Shown here one piece after another: positions 1 to 11,313 of a stretch of 64,000 nt of DNA. The notes below the pieces were generated by a model. That model was not told the origin of the DNA and ran no database searches. It worked only from the letters and a program-made list of their open reading frames with translations. This DNA comes from Anaeramoeba ignava (Eukaryota; Metamonada; Anaeramoebidae): the NCBI GenBank assembly GCA_028826165.1, contig JAPDFW010000114.1, positions 62,001 to 126,000 of the forward strand. The letters are read 5' to 3'. Position 1 is the stretch's first letter. Each line of letters opens with the position of its first letter. The position numbers were made by a program, and so were the translations under genes.

Positions 1-2706
1 TTATAAATAATTTTATATATAATTTTATAAATAATTTTATAAATAATTTTATAAATAATTTTAAATTAAATTTTGAATTGAATTTTATAAATAATTTTAT
101 AAATAATTTTATAAATAATTTTATAAATAATTTAATAAATAATTTAATAAATAATTTTATAAATAATTTAATAAATAATTTTATATATAATTTAATAAAT
201 AATTTTATAAATAATTTTATAAATAATTTTATAAATAATTTTATAAATAATTTAATAAATAATTTAATAAATAATTTTTATATTTAATTTTATAAATAAT
301 TTTATAAATAATTTTATAAATAATTTTATAAATAATTTTATAAATAATTTTATAAATAATTTTATAATTAATTTAATAAATAATTTTATAAATAATTTTA
401 TAAATAATTTAATAAATAATTTTATAAATAATTTTATAAATAATTTTATATTTAATTTTATAAATAATTTTATAAATAATTTAATAAATAATTTTATAAA
501 TAATTTTATAAATAATTTTATAAATAATTTAATAAATAATTTTATAATTAATTTAATAAATAATTTTATAATTAATTTTATAAATAATTTTATAATTAAT
601 TTTATAAATAATTTTATAATTAATTTTATAAATAATTATATATTTAATTTTATAAATAATTTTATATATAATTTTATATATAATTTTATATTTAATTTTA
701 TAATAAATAATTTAATAAATAATTTAATAAATAATTTAATAAATAATTTAATAAATAATTTTATAAATAATTTTATATTTAATTTTATAAATAATTTTAT
801 ATATAATTTAATAAATAATTTAATAATTAATTTTATAAATAATTTTATAAATAATTTTATAAATAATTTTATAATTAATTTAATAAATAATTTTATAATT
901 AATTTAATAAATAATTTTATAAATAATTTAATAAATAATTTAATAAATAATTTTATAAATAATTTTATAAATAATTTTATAAATAATTTTATATTTAATT
1001 TTATATTTAATTTTATAAATAATTTTATAAATAATTTTATTAATAATTTTATAAATAATTTTATATTTAATTTTATATTTAATTTTATAATTAATTTTAT
1101 AATTAATTTAATAAATAATTTTATAAATAATTTTATAATTAATTTTATAAATAATTTTATAAATAATTTTATAAATAATTTAATAATTAATTTTATAAAT
1201 AATTTTATAAATAATTTTATAAATAATTTTATAAATAATTTTATAAATAATTTTATATTTAATTTAATAAATAATTTTATATATAATTTTATATATAATT
1301 TTATAAATAATTTTATAAATAATTTTATAATTAATTTTATTAATAATTTTATATTTAATTTTATATTTAATTTTATAAATAATTTTATTAATAATTTTAT
1401 TAATAATTTTATAAATAATTTTATATTTAATTTTATATTTAATTTTATAATTAATTTTATAATTAATTTAATAAATAATTTTATAAATAATTTTATAATT
1501 AATTTAATAAATAATTTTATAAATAATTTTATAAATAATTTAATAAATAATTTTATATATAATTTTATAATTAATTTTATAATTAATTTTATAAATAATT
1601 TTATAATTAATTTTATAAATAATTTTATAAATAATTTTATAAATAATTTTATATATAATTTAATAAATAATTTAATAAATAATTTTATAAATAATTTAAT
1701 ATTTAATTTTATAAATAATTTTATAAATAATTTTATAAATAATTTAATAAATAATTTAATAAATAATTTAATAAATAATTTAATAAATAATTTAATATTT
1801 AATTTTATATTTAATTTTATATATAATTTTATATTTAATTTTATAAATAATTTTATATTTAATTTTATAAATAATTTAATAAATAATTTTATAAATAATT
1901 TTATATATAATTTTTATATATAATTTTATATTTAATTTTATAATAAATAATTTAATAAATAATTTAATAAATAATTTAATAAATAATTTAATAAATAATT
2001 TTATAAATAATTTTATATTTAATTTTATAAATAATTTTATATATAATTTAATAAATAATTTAATAATTAATTTTATAAATAATTTTATAAATAATTTTAT
2101 AAATAATTTTATAATTAATTTAATAAATAATTTTATAATTAATTTAATAAATAATTTTATAAATAATTTAATAAATAATTTAATAAATAATTTTATAAAT
2201 AATTTTATAAATAATTTTATAAATAATTTTATATTTAATTTTATATTTAATTTTATAAATAATTTTATAAATAATTTTATTAATAATTTTATAAATAATT
2301 TTATATTTAATTTTATATTTAATTTTATAATTAATTTTATAATTAATTTAATAAATAATTTTATAAATAATTTTATAATTAATTTTATAAATAATTTTAT
2401 AAATAATTTTATAAATAATTTAATAATTAATTTTATAAATAATTTTATAAATAATTTTATAAATAATTTTATAAATAATTTTATAAATAATTTTATATTT
2501 AATTTAATAAATAATTTTATATATAATTTTATATATAATTTTATAAATAATTTTATAAATAATTTTATATTTAATTTAATAAATAATTTAATAATTAATT
2601 TTATAAATAATTTTGTAAATAATTTTATAAATAATTTAATAAATAATTTTATAAATAATTTTGTAAATAATTTTATAAATAATTTAATAAATAATTTTAT
2701 ATTTAC
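1..2706 (-). repeat. A/T-only 12-bp minisatellite filling the first intron of the 2707-2817 gene
   Basis: Tandem array of 12-bp units of the TTTTATAAATAA type, almost without G or C for about 2.6 kb. It lies in an intron whose donor is GTAAATATAAAATT, read on the minus strand from 2706. The acceptor is outside the window. Units differ mainly in one 4-base slot, and occasional 13-14 bp units shift the register. Positions about 676-1328 and 1916-2568 are near-identical, with an offset of 1240 bp. Long open frames across it, rich in Phe-Ile-Asn-Asn on plus and Lys-Leu-Phe-Ile on minus, follow from the repeat and are not evidence of protein. Confidence 0.9.
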
Positions 2707-2817
2707 TTTTCCCTTTTTTTCTAATTGTGTTAACCACATTTCATGTAGTTTTTCTCCACCAGAAAAATTTAAAAAAAAGTTTTCATCTGTTGTTTCTGTA
2801 TTATTTTCTTGAGTCAT
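2707..2817 (-). CDS. First exon of an unrecognised gene (partial)
   Basis: A 37-residue exon with ordinary composition starts at an ATG at 2817 and ends in phase 0 at a GTAAAT donor. The frame stays open by chance for about 830 bp into the repeat intron. The segment is acidic and polar, with a Gly-Gly-Glu-Lys stretch and an amphipathic C-terminal part. I do not recognise it. The 5' flank is T-rich with TTTTTCATTTTT-like stretches, as upstream of other genes here. The rest of the gene lies beyond the left edge, so no function can be assigned. Confidence 0.6.
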
Positions 2818-3035
2818 TTTAATTTGAAAAAATCAAAGAAAAAAAAAGAAAAAAAGAAAAACAATTTTTCAACTAAATTTATAAAAAGAAAAAAGAGAAA
2901 AGAAAAAGAAAAAAAATGAAAAAAAAAAATTTAAAAAAAATAAAAAAATTAATCATTAAAATTAATCATTTCCAATTCATTTAAAAAAATTAATTAAAAA
3001 AAATTCATTTCAAAGAAGAAAAAAAAGAAAAATTA

Positions 3036-3237
3036 ATCAGTTGAATTTGAATTTGAATTTGATTTTGAATTTGAATTTGAATTTTGATTTTGAATTTGGA
3101 TTTCAATTTGAATTTGAATTTGAATTTGAATTTGAATTTGAATTTGATTTTGATTTTAATTTTGAATTTGAATTTCAATTTGAATTTGGATTTGGATTTG
3201 GATTTGAATTTCAATTTAATTTTGAATTTCAATTTCA
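3036..3237. repeat. TTGAAT/TTGATT hexanucleotide tract at the 3' end of the VWA gene
   Basis: Tandem hexamers and 12-mers (GAATTT, GATTTT, GGATTT) reach the TGA stop of the VWA gene at 3235. Both strands stay open through the tract, which produces spurious ORFs. No ordinary coding sequence is seen. Confidence 0.85.
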
Positions 3238-4608
3238 ATTATCCAAAATTTTTTGAAGAGCTTCAACTTCTCTTTTCAATTTATCATCACCAATTTCAGG
3301 AATTTCTTTATTCAAGTAATCAAGTAATTGCTTTCCCTTTTTAAGATTTTCATCATTTCTAGTAAACTCTTTAAGGAAATCAACATAACGAACAAGGAAA
3401 ATAGCTTTACGAACACTGCTATCCTGGAAAAGAGTAGATTGATCATCAGGTAATTCAGGGAAACTAGTAGTATGAACATCAGTATGATTTTCACCAAAAC
3501 GATCTTGATAACTAACGGTAATTTTGACAGGAATTCCATCTGCAACTGATGGATCCATTTTGAGCAGAAAAATACCTCCTTGTGTCTCATTGTTCTCAAT
3601 GTTACTTGGCATCACAGAACACATCTCTGTAACAGTTGTCTCTTTATTAGGATCTGCATCTGGCGATCCATATGCACCAAGTATTTTCGCTCCGTCAACT
3701 TTCACTTTTAAATCAAATGCTATTGTTGTGACAATATAATCAAAATCAGTTTCCATTCTTCTTTTGAACTCGGAGGAGGAGTGAACCGCAAAATAATTTG
3801 CGCCTTTGGTGTTTGTAATTGTATCAATTAAGCCTGTATTAAAATCAACACCAACACCGATAAAAGTGGAATAAATTTTATCGTCGGCGTTTTTCTTTGT
3901 TAAGCTAAAGAGACCCTGAGGAGAAGTTGCACCTGAATTTGGATGAGCATCTGTCAGGAACATTACCCGATTCTCGCATAATTTGAGACGTTCTGAATCT
4001 TTTTCTTCCTTGAGATACTTTCGGATCATGTCAGCACCAGCGTTATAACCAACTTCCATATTTGTTCCACCTTTTGTTCTTAATTCCTTCACTTTCTTTT
4101 CAAGTTTCGATTTGTCAATTTTGCCCCATTGAGTATAAGGCCAAGCAACATAAGCAGAAGTGTCAAAAAGAACCAATCCAAAATAATCAGTATCATGAAA
4201 ATGAGAAAATAATCCAAGTATTGTTCTTTTTGCTACTTCAAGTTTACTAAGTGATCTTTCTTCGCCATCATCTCTTCCATAAAAAGGTGAATTCATTGAT
4301 CCAGAAATATCAAGAATGATCACACAATTCAAAGGGGATCGTCCAAATTTTTTTATTCCTTCTCCATCATATTTTGATTTAAGTGCAAGTGAAATGTAAT
4401 ATTCTTTTTCATTTGTGTAAATGTTTGGTGTAACCGCATAAAAAGGTTCAACTGCAACCGTTTTTTCTGTTTCTGGTTTGCCGGTATTGAAATAATATTC
4501 ATAAAATAATCCATGATATGTTATTGATGATTTATCAAATGAATTTGATTGTTGAAGATTAAGTCGAAAATTTGTTGTATCTTTTGCTCCTGAAGAAATT
4601 GCAAACAT
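3235..4608 (-). CDS. von Willebrand factor type A domain protein
   Basis: Single exon, 457 residues. The ATG at 4608 was chosen because the open frame upstream encodes only Lys/Phe-rich UTR-like sequence. The VWA domain spans about residues 94-290 and has a complete MIDAS metal site: Asp100-x-Ser-x-Ser (DISGSM), Thr182 in a Gly-Gly-Thr-Asn loop, and Asp220 in FLTDAHP. Flanking beta-rich segments resemble protist VWA proteins related to inter-alpha-trypsin inhibitor heavy chains. There is no signal peptide at the chosen start, so a cytosolic adhesion or complex-scaffold role is inferred, with an unknown ligand. The gene is divergent from TPLATE across about 210 bp of T-rich sequence. Confidence 0.85.
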   Translation of the reverse strand: MFAISSGAKDTTNFRLNLQQSNSFDKSSITYHGLFYEYYFNTGKPETEKTVAVEPFYAVTPNIYTNEKEYYISLALKSKYDGEGIKKFGRSPLNCVIILDISGSMNSPFYGRDDGEERSLSKLEVAKRTILGLFSHFHDTDYFGLVLFDTSAYVAWPYTQWGKIDKSKLEKKVKELRTKGGTNMEVGYNAGADMIRKYLKEEKDSERLKLCENRVMFLTDAHPNSGATSPQGLFSLTKKNADDKIYSTFIGVGVDFNTGLIDTITNTKGANYFAVHSSSEFKRRMETDFDYIVTTIAFDLKVKVDGAKILGAYGSPDADPNKETTVTEMCSVMPSNIENNETQGGIFLLKMDPSVADGIPVKITVSYQDRFGENHTDVHTTSFPELPDDQSTLFQDSSVRKAIFLVRYVDFLKEFTRNDENLKKGKQLLDYLNKEIPEIGDDKLKREVEALQKILDN

Positions 4609-4818
4609 TTTTTTATAAAGAAATAAAAGAATAAATTTAAAAAGTAAAAAATGAAAAAGAAAAAACGTTTTTTTTTTGCTTTTTATTTTTTTTCCAAGTT
4701 CCAAATTTAAACAAAAAAAATTAAATTTTTCTTCTTTAATTTTTTTTTTCTCCTTTTTATTTTTTTAATTTTTTTTTTCATTTTTCATTTTTTTTTTCAT
4801 TTTTTTTTTAAATTAACA
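4609..4818. promoter_or_regulatory. Divergent intergenic region VWA / TPLATE
   Basis: A 210-bp spacer between two divergently transcribed genes. It is made of long T/A runs with repeated TTTTTCATTTTT elements immediately upstream of the TPLATE start at 4819, and the reverse equivalent near the VWA start. It presumably holds both promoters; no other motif is recognisable. Confidence 0.4.
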
Positions 4819-7800
4819 ATGGAAAGTTTTGAAAATAATTTACTTGAAGATTTATTAAAAGGAGATTCTACTAAAAAAATTAATGCTATAAATATTTTAT
4901 CTCAACTTATTTGTGAAGGAAGAGATATTTCTCCTTTATTTAAACATATTATTGAAAATTGTTTATTAGATGAAAATTCTCATAGAATTACAAAATTAAC
5001 AATTTATAATTTAATAAGAAAAATTAGCACAACTTCTAATTTAATACTTTCACAATATTGGTATAAATAATTTTATATTTAATTTTATAAATAATTTTAA
5101 ATTTTATAAATAATTTTATATTTAATTTTATATTTAATTTTATATTTAATTTTATAAATAATTTTATAAATAATTTAATATATAATTTTATAAATAATTT
5201 TATAAATAATTTTATAATTAATTTTATAATTAATTTTATAAATAATTTTATAAATAATTTTATAAATAATTTTATATATAATTTTATAATTAATTTTATA
5301 AATAATTTAATAATTAATTTTATATTTAATTTTATATTTAATTTTATAAATAATTTTATAAATAATTTTATAAATAATTTTATAAATAATTTTATATTTA
5401 ATTTTATATTTAATTTTATAAATAATTTTATAAATAATTTTATAATTAATTTTATAAATAATTTTATAAATAATTTTATATTTAATTTTATAAATAATTT
5501 TATAAATAATTTTATAAATAATTTTATATTTAATTTTATAATTAATTTTATAAATAATTTTATAAATAATTTTATAATTAATTTTATAAATAATTTTATA
5601 AATAATTTTATAATTAATTTTATAAATAATTTTATAATTAATTTTATATTTAATTTTATATTTAATTTTATATTTAATTTTATAAATAATTTTATAAATA
5701 ATTTTATAAATAATTTTATAATTAATTTTATAATTAATTTTATAATTAATTTTATAATTAATTTTATAATTAATTTTATATTTAATTTTATAAATAATTT
5801 TATAATTAATTTAATATATAATTTTATAAATAATTTTATAAATAATTTTTATATTTAATTTTATAAATAATTTTATAAATAATTTTATATTTAATTTTAT
5901 AATTAATTTTTATATATAATTTTATATTTAATTTTATAAATAATTTTATATTTAATTTTATATTTAATTTTATATTTAATTTTTATATTTAATTTTATAA
6001 ATAATTTTATAATTAATTTTATAAATAATTTTATATTTAATTTTATAAATAATTTTATATATAATTTTATAAATAATTTTATATATAATTTTATATTTAA
6101 TTTTATAAATAATTTTATATATAATTTTATAATTAATTTAATAAATAATTTTATAAATAATTTTATAAATAATTTTATAAATAATTTTATATTTAATTTT
6201 ATAAATAATTTTATATTTAATTTTATATTTAATTTTATAATTAATTTAATAAATAATTTAATAAATAATTTTATAAATAATTTAATAAATAATTTAATAA
6301 ATAATTTTATAAATAATTTTATAAATAATTTAATAAATAATTTTATAATTAATTTTATATATAATTTTATATATAATTTTATATATAATTTTATATATAA
6401 TTTTATATATAATTTTATATTTAATTTTATAATTAATTTTAATAAATAATTTAATAAATAATTTAATAAAATAATTTTATAATTAATTTTATAAATAATT
6501 TTATATTTAATTTTATAAATAATTTTTATATTTAATTTTATATTTAATTTTATAAATAATTTTATAAATAATTTTAAATTTTATAAATAATTTTATAAAT
6601 AATTTTATAAATAATTTTATAAATAATTTTATAAATAATTTAATATATAATTTAATATATAATTTTATAAATAATTTTATATATAATTTTATAAATAATT
6701 TTATATTTAATTTTATATATAATTTTATAAATAATTTTATAAATAATTTTATAAATAATTTTATAAATAATTTTATAAATAATTTTATAAATAATTTAAT
6801 AAATAATTTTATAAATAATTTTATAAATAATTTTATAAATAATTTTATAAATAATTTTATAAATAATTTTATAAATAATTTTATAAATAATTTTATAAAT
6901 AAATTTATAAATAAATTTATATTTAATTTTATATTTAATTTTATAAATAATTTTATAAATAATTTAATATATAATTTTATATTTAATTTTATTAATAATT
7001 TTATTAATAATTTTATAAATAATTTTATTAATAATTTTATAAATAATTTTATAAATAATTTTATAAATAATTTTATAATTAATTTTATAAATAATTTTAT
7101 AAATAATTTTATAAATAATTTTATAAATAATTTTATATTTAATTTTATATTTAATTTTATAAATAATTTTATAAATAATTTTATAAATAATTTAATAAAT
7201 AATTTAATAAATAATTTTATTAATAATTTTATATTTAATTTTATTAATAATTTTATATTTAATTTTATAATTAATTTTATATTTAATTTTATATATAATT
7301 TTATAAATAATTTTATATATAATTTTATAATTAATTTAATATATAATTTAATATATAATTTTATAATTAATTTTATATTTAATTTAATAAATAATTTAAT
7401 ATATAATTTTATATTTAATTTTATATTTAATTTTATAAATAATTTTATAATTAATTTTATAAATAATTTTATAAATAATTTTATAAATAATTTTATAAAT
7501 AATTTTATATTTAATTTTATAATTAATTTTATAAATAATTTTATAAATAATTTTATAAATAATTTTATAAATAATTTAATATATAATTTTATAAATAAAT
7601 TTTATATTTAATTTTATATTTATAAAGGTTAAAAATTGCTCAAGCTTTATTCAGAGATATCCAAAATCCAGATTACGAAATTTCAATATCTTCAATTAGA
7701 ATCATTCCTTATATACCAAATGATATCATCACACAAAAAATGGAACAATTTAATCAACATTTAGTAAATATTCTCGAAACTTCAAACCAAGATCTTGTTC

Positions 7801-10800
7801 TGAGCTCAACAATAGAAACACTCAGCTTTTTAATCATTAACAAATTCGAAATGATCCAAAAATTTCCAAAACAATTTATCAAGAAAATACTCAAATTAAG
7901 CATTTCATTCCTTCTTGATCAAAGAGAAATTATATCATTATCAGCGTTCAAATTTATCAGAAATATTTTTATAGAAATAATTCGAGCAAAACCCTTTGAA
8001 TATAATCTTCCGATTGAAAAGAAAAAAATATGGGATTCAAACATGCTTGTGATTTCCAAATATTTATCCCAGCAAATGTTTCTTAATTTGGATAAAATCA
8101 TGAGACGATATCAAAGCTTCCAAACTTCAGACCGTTTTATCTGCATTTATCCTATAATAATTGCTGCTGTTCAGCCTTTTGATCCTGAGATATTTCAATC
8201 AAATCAAATTGATACCCAAAAATCAACCGAGGAATTGAATAAAATTATTGATGAAAACCCAAATATTCAAGATCAAAATGAATCAAATGAATCAATTTTG
8301 AAAATTAATCAAGAAGATATTCAACAAAAAATAGATCAAATTATGAACAATATAATAATTCCAGAAATGTTATGGTTTGATAACCAAGTTTTATTTGAAA
8401 TTTGTCAAATTCTTTTAATGATCACAATTTTCAATCCAAATATTATCAAATTTTCATGGATTAAAATAATAACTCAAGTAATTTCATTTCAAAAAAAACA
8501 AACAAATTTATCTTTTTTAATATTTTATTTTATTTTGAAGAATTTACTATTTTTACTTGAGAAATTTCCTTCATATTTTGCTGATGGTATTATTCTTGAA
8601 ATATTAATAGAATTATTACCTTTGCTTTCAAATGATATGCAAATGAAGGTTGTTGAAAAACTTCCTGAATTTATCAAATCAATTAAAGGTAACTAAAAAA
8701 TTTATAAATTTATATAAATATATATATATTGATATATTTTATTGTATTTTTTTGCAGAAAGAAAAACTCGAATTAAAATGATTATTAAAATTAGCAAAGA
8801 ATTGATCCAAATTAGCACTACAAAAATAGACTCTGAAAATTCAGAAAAATCACAAAAAATATTCATTTCGAATTTTCTTCAACATAAAACCATGACTCAA
8901 ATATTAAAAGACAATGAATCAAGTATTAGAGAGGAAATAGCTTATTGTATTTCCAAAGTGATGATTTTAAGATTAATTTCAGAGAAATATAATATGCTAG
9001 AATTGTTTCAGCAAGAAATCAATCCTAAAGAAGATTTCAAAAGTGAAGAAGTTATTGATTTCAATTTAAATCAAGAATCTCAAGTGAAAGTTTCAAAAGA
9101 TTTCCAAATTTTCAGTTTTTCAGATTCAAATATTGTCAAAACCAAAGAGCAAATTGATAAGGAAACCGAAATAAAAGCCAGATTGAGAAAAGAAATTGAA
9201 AAGGAAATATTAGTTGGTCTTCAAATTGTTATCAATCTTGATTGTGGAACTTGGGTTTGTAAAAGTGGGTCTTTGGCAATAAATCAAGTTTTTGAATTGG
9301 GATTATTTTTGATGAAATTGATAGCAATATTGGATTTAAAAAACAAGACAATTTTGCACAAAAAACAACGATTTTTGAAAAGAATGAATCGATCCTTAAA
9401 AAGTATTCATTATTTATCAACTCGTTTGAACTGCTTGACTTTACTGGTTGTTTTTTTCGATATTAATTCACAAGAAAATGAAGCGAATAACAATAATAGT
9501 GATGAAAAAAAGCAAATTACAAAACGGGATAATTATTCATCAATAATATTTATCTCTTTGAAAGAGGAAATGCTTAATATTTTGTCTCAAAAAGAGCAAA
9601 TAGAGAATTGGTTATCCAAAAACGATATTGGGTTTAAAGGCTTGGTGGACTTGAACCAAAAACAGAAAATTGTAAAAAGATCACAAAATGAAAATCAAAA
9701 TGAAAATGAAAATGAGAATCAAAATCAAAATCAAAATCAAAATGAAAATGAAAATAAAAATCAAAATGAAAATCAACCGCAAGAAAAAAGTAAAGAATCA
9801 AAAGAAAAAACAAATTTTGAGGAGCCTATTAATTTCCCCAAATATGATTTTCGCGAGTATTTTTTCGAAGATGAAATGGGAAACGAAAATATAGGCGCAA
9901 AAATGGATTTGTTTACTACGTTACTTAACTTATTATTTCTTCTGATTGAAAAATATCCAATACTATCGTCAGACATTTTCAATTTGATGAACGAAATTAT
10001 TCAAATTGCAGAAAAAAAACATGACTATATGCTTAAAGAGCTGATCTCTTCAGGAAATCAAGTTCAGCAAATGATTTCTAAACAAGATAAAATTGAAACA
10101 GAAAACAAAAAACAAATCTACAATAACATTATTAAATTGGTGAAGTTTATCAAGTTCAAAGTAAATTATCCCGAAGCTCAAAAAATCAAGAATGTTTCGC
10201 AGAAGTTTCTCGTTTCCAAATCTGGAGAATTTTCGAATTTGCTCTCTTCTTTTCAGAATCGTGCTTATGAACTATTTGCGAATAATTTCAATTTCTCTGC
10301 AAAAGAACAAACACTCCAAAATCAGTCGAAGGAACAAGAAGAGTTTGAAGGCTTGGAATATTCAAATCAATGGAGGAAATTTTTTGAATGGAAAAAATTC
10401 AACGAAGATAATTATGAATGTTCAGAACAAATATTAGTTAGTGGATCAAGTGATCCTATTCGTGTTTTTGCGTTTCACGAGTTCATAAAAAATGAAAAAA
10501 GAATTGATTTGCATTTGCAAGTGAAAAATATCACATCGAGCGATATTGATAATCTCTTACTTTCTATTCATACTCAAGGCAAAATTTATCCTCTCAATCA
10601 AAAGGAAAATTCAGTTGAAATTCAAATTAAAAAACTACTTAAAAAAGAAAATTATTTCGCAACAATTCCGCTTCAAATTAACGCATTGGGAGTAAATAAA
10701 ATCTATATGTATCTTCATTTTAATGCCAAACAAAGACAGTCAATTAAACTTGAACCTCGAAATTTCCAGAATATTTTATTGAATCCTTTTACAATCCAAA

Positions 10801-11198
10801 TCGAAGAATTGATTCAACCTTTGAATCTTTCCAAATTCACCTGGAATGAAACTTGGCAGGATTTGGAGTTCATTTCCACAATTTCAGGACTTATTCAAAC
10901 AGAAAATTGGTCATTAGAACAACTACTCAACGCTTTCCAAAAAAAGTCCTTTTGTTTGGTTTTCCAAATTGGAGAATTTACAGAAGAAACATCAATTCAA
11001 TTTGCTTTTAGTTCCGTTTCTTTGTTTGATGATTTAATCTTTTGGGTTATCAATGGAATGAGAAGAAATGGAAAGTTTCTCTTCAAAGTTGAATTTCGAA
11101 CAAATAATCCAAAAGTTCTCAAATCAATATCAAAAAACAAACAAATTTGGATTCAAACAATTTCAAACGAACCAATTGAATTTTTTCATCAATTCTAA
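4819..11198 (+). CDS. TPLATE: TPLATE, large subunit of the TSET adaptor-like trafficking complex
   Basis: Exons 4819-5060, 7628-8688 and 8758-11198 join in frame to 1247 residues, close to the ~1176 of plant TPLATE. The N-terminal exon has the TPLATE pattern: a Lys-rich helix, then GRDIS, then a KLxxxxLIR helix. The adaptin-like HEAT trunk follows. An Asn/Gln/Glu low-complexity insert lies near residues 745-775. The C-terminal appendage from about residue 995 begins with GSSDP and an LHLQVKNIT segment that matches TPLATE rather than AP beta subunits. TSET is an ancient relative of AP/COPI coats acting at the plasma membrane in endocytosis. The first intron is a 2567-bp minisatellite; the second is a normal 69-bp intron ending TTTTTTTGCAG. 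Other TSET subunits are not in the window. Confidence 0.88.
5061..7627 (+). repeat. A/T-only 12-bp minisatellite intron of TPLATE
   Basis: This 2567-bp intron is essentially all TTTTATAAATAA-type units, with no G or C seen between the donor GTATAAAT and the acceptor ATAAAG. Repeat units start at the donor and continue to within about 10 bp of the acceptor, so there is no separate polypyrimidine tract. The exons on both sides fit the TPLATE family and join in phase 2, which fixes the boundaries. It is the same unit family as in 1-2706 and 38770-40638. Confidence 0.93.
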
Positions 11199-11313
11199 AC
11201 AAAATCAAAGAATAACAACAATAAAATTAAAAATAATAATAATAATAATAATAATAATCTTTTTTCTTTTTATTTATTAAAAAAAAAAAATAATATTTTG
11301 ATTTAATTTTTGT

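Noticed and set aside
78-287. Open frame of Phe-Ile-Asn-Asn repeats
   Set aside because: It is a by-product of the 12-bp unit, which lacks stops in one frame. No start context or ordinary composition. Similar frames at 13395-13712, 33560-33871, 33995-34180 and 52999-53205 were rejected for the same reason.
1-2700. Telomeric or centromeric repeat
   Set aside because: The array sits inside an intron with a defined donor, and the same family lies in other introns. No telomere-type G-rich unit is present.
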